From contig JABIYQ010000310.1 in the NCBI GenBank assembly GCA_018702715.1, positions 1-7,172 on the forward strand: a stretch of DNA of 7,172 nucleotides, written 5' to 3'. Positions 5,842 to 7,172 of the stretch are shown piece after piece. The position numbers were made by a program, and so were the translations under genes. Origin of the DNA: Desulfobacula sp. (GTDB lineage: Bacteria > Desulfobacterota > Desulfobacteria > Desulfobacterales > Desulfobacteraceae). The notes under the pieces are model-generated. The model made no database searches and was not told the DNA's origin. It was given only the letters and a program-made list of their open reading frames with translations. Position 1 is the stretch's first letter. Each line of letters opens with the position of its first letter.

Positions 5842-6909
5842 TTAAAACGAGAGGGTTAAGGTCAGGGATCCTATCATCTGACCCTGTTTCTGGTTGTCAA
5901 ATTGTTTGGTTCTGAAAAGATGCCTGTAGGTAATTTTGAACATGTCTATATTAAATGCTAATCCCAGAGAAAGATCCGTAACTATATTTTTTTTATCAAC
6001 ACTGTGGCTTTTCTCCCAGGTGTTTCCATCAAGAAAGATGTCATGGATTACACCTTCAACCTGGGAACTTGCAAATACATGCATGCCCCATGGGGTTTGT
6101 CCTTGTTGTGAGCCTGAATTGACAGGTGCGGTGACTCCGGCTCCTGCGCGGATCACATCAGATCCGAAATCCTTTGGGATATTATAACCGAAACGGATTT
6201 CACCTCCTGCATTGCCCGAGGTTTTTACATTACCCAGAGCTAATCCGGCATGGGAAATTAAGTCATAGTCCAGAATATCAAATAACGCTATGCTGTGCAC
6301 CCTCCATTTCCGCTGCCAGGAAAATCTGACTGCGGGTTCGTTATGGAGCTGGTTGTTCCAGCCCTTTGCAGTGGGGATGTCCCGGATTTCATGGACCGAG
6401 TTCTGTGCGAGTTCTGCTTTGGCAGCAGGACCCACAACACCCAGGACAATTTCAAGCGTGTCAAGGATGGTATTCGTTTTGCTGTGCAGGGCCAGTCCGC
6501 CATACAGGAAACCGGCATAGGGTCGTTCTGATTTAAGCAATGCAGTCGCCTGGATATCAGAAGGTGTATAAATCTGCTGTCCCAGTAAAATACCGACATT
6601 GTGAATACTTTTTAACTCGCTTGAAAATGGGATGGTCTGGATGATGGAATGGATTATGGGTATGGACCATTCAGGCAGGCGCGGGTCATCCTTGTATTGT
6701 TTCAGATCGTTTGAAAGCCAGGTAATCTGGACTGCATTGGTATAATATTTATCTGTGTCACCGAAAAGGTCATTTTCAAAAAAAATTTGAACTGTCTGAA
6801 GTTCGTGAGGATCTTTGGGCCATGCATTGGTTGAAAAAAAGAAAACGCTAAAAATAATGCTGATACATAAGAAGCGTATAACCCAAAATCTGAAAATTTT
6901 TCCTGGCAC
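5842..6909 (-). CDS. lpxR: LpxR-like outer-membrane lipid A deacylase (DUF2219)
   Basis: A 355-residue protein when started at GTG 6907-6909. A signal peptide (about residues 1-29, hydrophobic core FLCISIIFSVFFF, cleavage near TNA) is followed by LpxR family blocks: FFENDLFGDTDKYYTN (43-58), SERPYAGFLYGGLAL (128-141), GVVGPAAKAE...H173 (157-173), GWNNQL (183-188), the GGEIRFGYNIPKDFG segment (235-249) and a C-terminal FRTKQF...LTLSF ending in Phe, as in outer-membrane beta barrels. Salmonella LpxR removes the 3'-acyloxyacyl group of lipid A in the outer leaflet; N46, D47 and H173 correspond to residues I recall as catalytic there. The GTG is favoured because TAAGG lies nine bases upstream and the likely promoter lies downstream of the alternative TTG at 6957. 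The gene is convergent with the peptidase gene, 44 bases apart, with only a weak TGCAAA/TTTGCA pair between. Confidence 0.82.
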   Translation of the reverse strand: MPGKIFRFWVIRFLCISIIFSVFFFSTNAWPKDPHELQTVQIFFENDLFGDTDKYYTNAVQITWLSNDLKQYKDDPRLPEWSIPIIHSIIQTIPFSSELKSIHNVGILLGQQIYTPSDIQATALLKSERPYAGFLYGGLALHSKTNTILDTLEIVLGVVGPAAKAELAQNSVHEIRDIPTAKGWNNQLHNEPAVRFSWQRKWRVHSIALFDILDYDLISHAGLALGNVKTSGNAGGEIRFGYNIPKDFGSDVIRAGAGVTAPVNSGSQQGQTPWGMHVFASSQVEGVIHDIFLDGNTWEKSHSVDKKNIVTDLSLGLAFNIDMFKITYRHLFRTKQFDNQKQGQMIGSLTLTLSF

Positions 6910-6945
6910 TGTAAAAGACCTTATGGAATTTGATAAAACCAAAAT

Positions 6946-6974
6946 ACTATACACCAATATCCGTTTAAATCCAA
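6946..6974 (-). promoter_or_regulatory. Candidate promoter of lpxR
   Basis: Minus strand: TTGGAT (6969-6974, three of six), a 17-base spacer and TATAGT (6946-6951, five of six). Transcription would start near 6939, about 30 bases before the GTG start, so lpxR need not depend on the hicB transcript. Confidence 0.35.
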
Positions 6975-7007
6975 GAAATGGTTCTTTCTCCCAGTTTGGT
7001 GAAGTAG

Positions 7008-7172
7008 TTATGCATACATTAATTTCCCTTTTGGTTTAGGGATTGTACGACCTAAGTCTTTAGCAGTTTCGAGCCATTCGTTTATAATAGTTTCTGCGTT
7101 TGATACAGCTTCTTGATAACTATGGCCATCTGCCATGCATCCAGGGAGCTCGGGAACTTCGGCAATAAATAA
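7008..7172 (-). CDS. hicB: HicB-family antitoxin-like protein, C-terminal part
   Basis: Only the last 54 residues are inside the window; the start lies beyond position 7172. The fragment begins LFIAEVPELPGCMADG and continues through SYQEAV..AETIINEWLETA to GRTIPKPKGKLMYA, ending in TAA at 7008-7010. This is the compact HicB (COG1598) fold: the AEVPELPGC strand-turn and the IPKPKG tail are diagnostic. HicB neutralises the HicA mRNA interferase and represses its own operon; many short HicB-like proteins of this type are also found without a recognised HicA. No HicA follows downstream here (98 bases to lpxR), so any toxin must be upstream, outside the window. Confidence 0.85.
   Translation of the reverse strand, partial: LFIAEVPELPGCMADGHSYQEAVSNAETIINEWLETAKDLGRTIPKPKGKLMYA

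Noticed and set aside
6910..6957. Longer LpxR start at TTG 6957
   Set aside because: It has no ribosome binding site and would lie upstream of the predicted transcription start; GTG 6909 has TAAGG and gives a proper signal peptide.

Overview
The window looks like chromosome from an anaerobic, selenocysteine-using Desulfobacterota member, probably a sulfate reducer of the Desulfobacteraceae type. This is inferred from low GC, a GlcD/GlcF-type flavin/Fe-S dehydrogenase, a DsrK/HmeD-like CCG-domain Fe-S protein and a sigma-54-like promoter. I cannot name the species.

Layout. Positions 1-1729 (minus strand) hold a two-gene unit: a GlcD-type FAD dehydrogenase and, overlapping it by ATGA, the N-terminal part of a GlcF-type Fe-S partner that runs off the left edge. 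A 516-base AT-rich gap (1730-2245) carries a candidate promoter with an overlapping inverted repeat for glcD, and a candidate promoter for the next gene. Positions 2246-2632 (plus) encode a YccF-family inner-membrane protein. Positions 2746-4083 (minus) hold the main discovery: one 445-codon gene for a CCG-domain Fe-S oxidoreductase, interrupted by an in-frame UGA at 3334-3336. A gene caller would split it into two ORFs. The UGA sits where relatives have the Cys of a TE-C-GH motif, and a perfect 8-bp hairpin with a GGC loop follows 15 bases later, at the correct bacterial SECIS distance. It is best read as selenocysteine, Sec250. The terminal UGA of this gene is itself followed by a 17-bp hairpin and would extend the protein by U-L-P-C-G if recoded; this is a weaker and separate possibility.

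A 336-base divergent gap (4084-4419) carries a sigma-54-like -24/-12 element for the selenoprotein, a nested inverted repeat, and a sigma-70-like promoter for the plus-strand pair. That pair is a membrane-anchored TPR protein (4420-5064) followed 10 bases later by a YgjP-like zinc metallopeptidase (5075-5797). Convergent to it is an LpxR-like outer-membrane lipid A deacylase (5842-6909, minus). The right edge holds the C-terminal part of a HicB-family antitoxin (7008-7172, minus).

How they fit: glcD/glcF and the selenoprotein are redox enzymes of flavin and Fe-S electron transfer, probably oxidising 2-hydroxy acids and handling thiol/disulfide or quinone electrons. They are separate transcription units, so a shared pathway is only suggested. 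The YccF, TPR/peptidase, LpxR and HicB genes are envelope or housekeeping accessory functions with no visible link to the redox genes. I saw no rRNA, tRNA, CRISPR array, transposase or phage gene.
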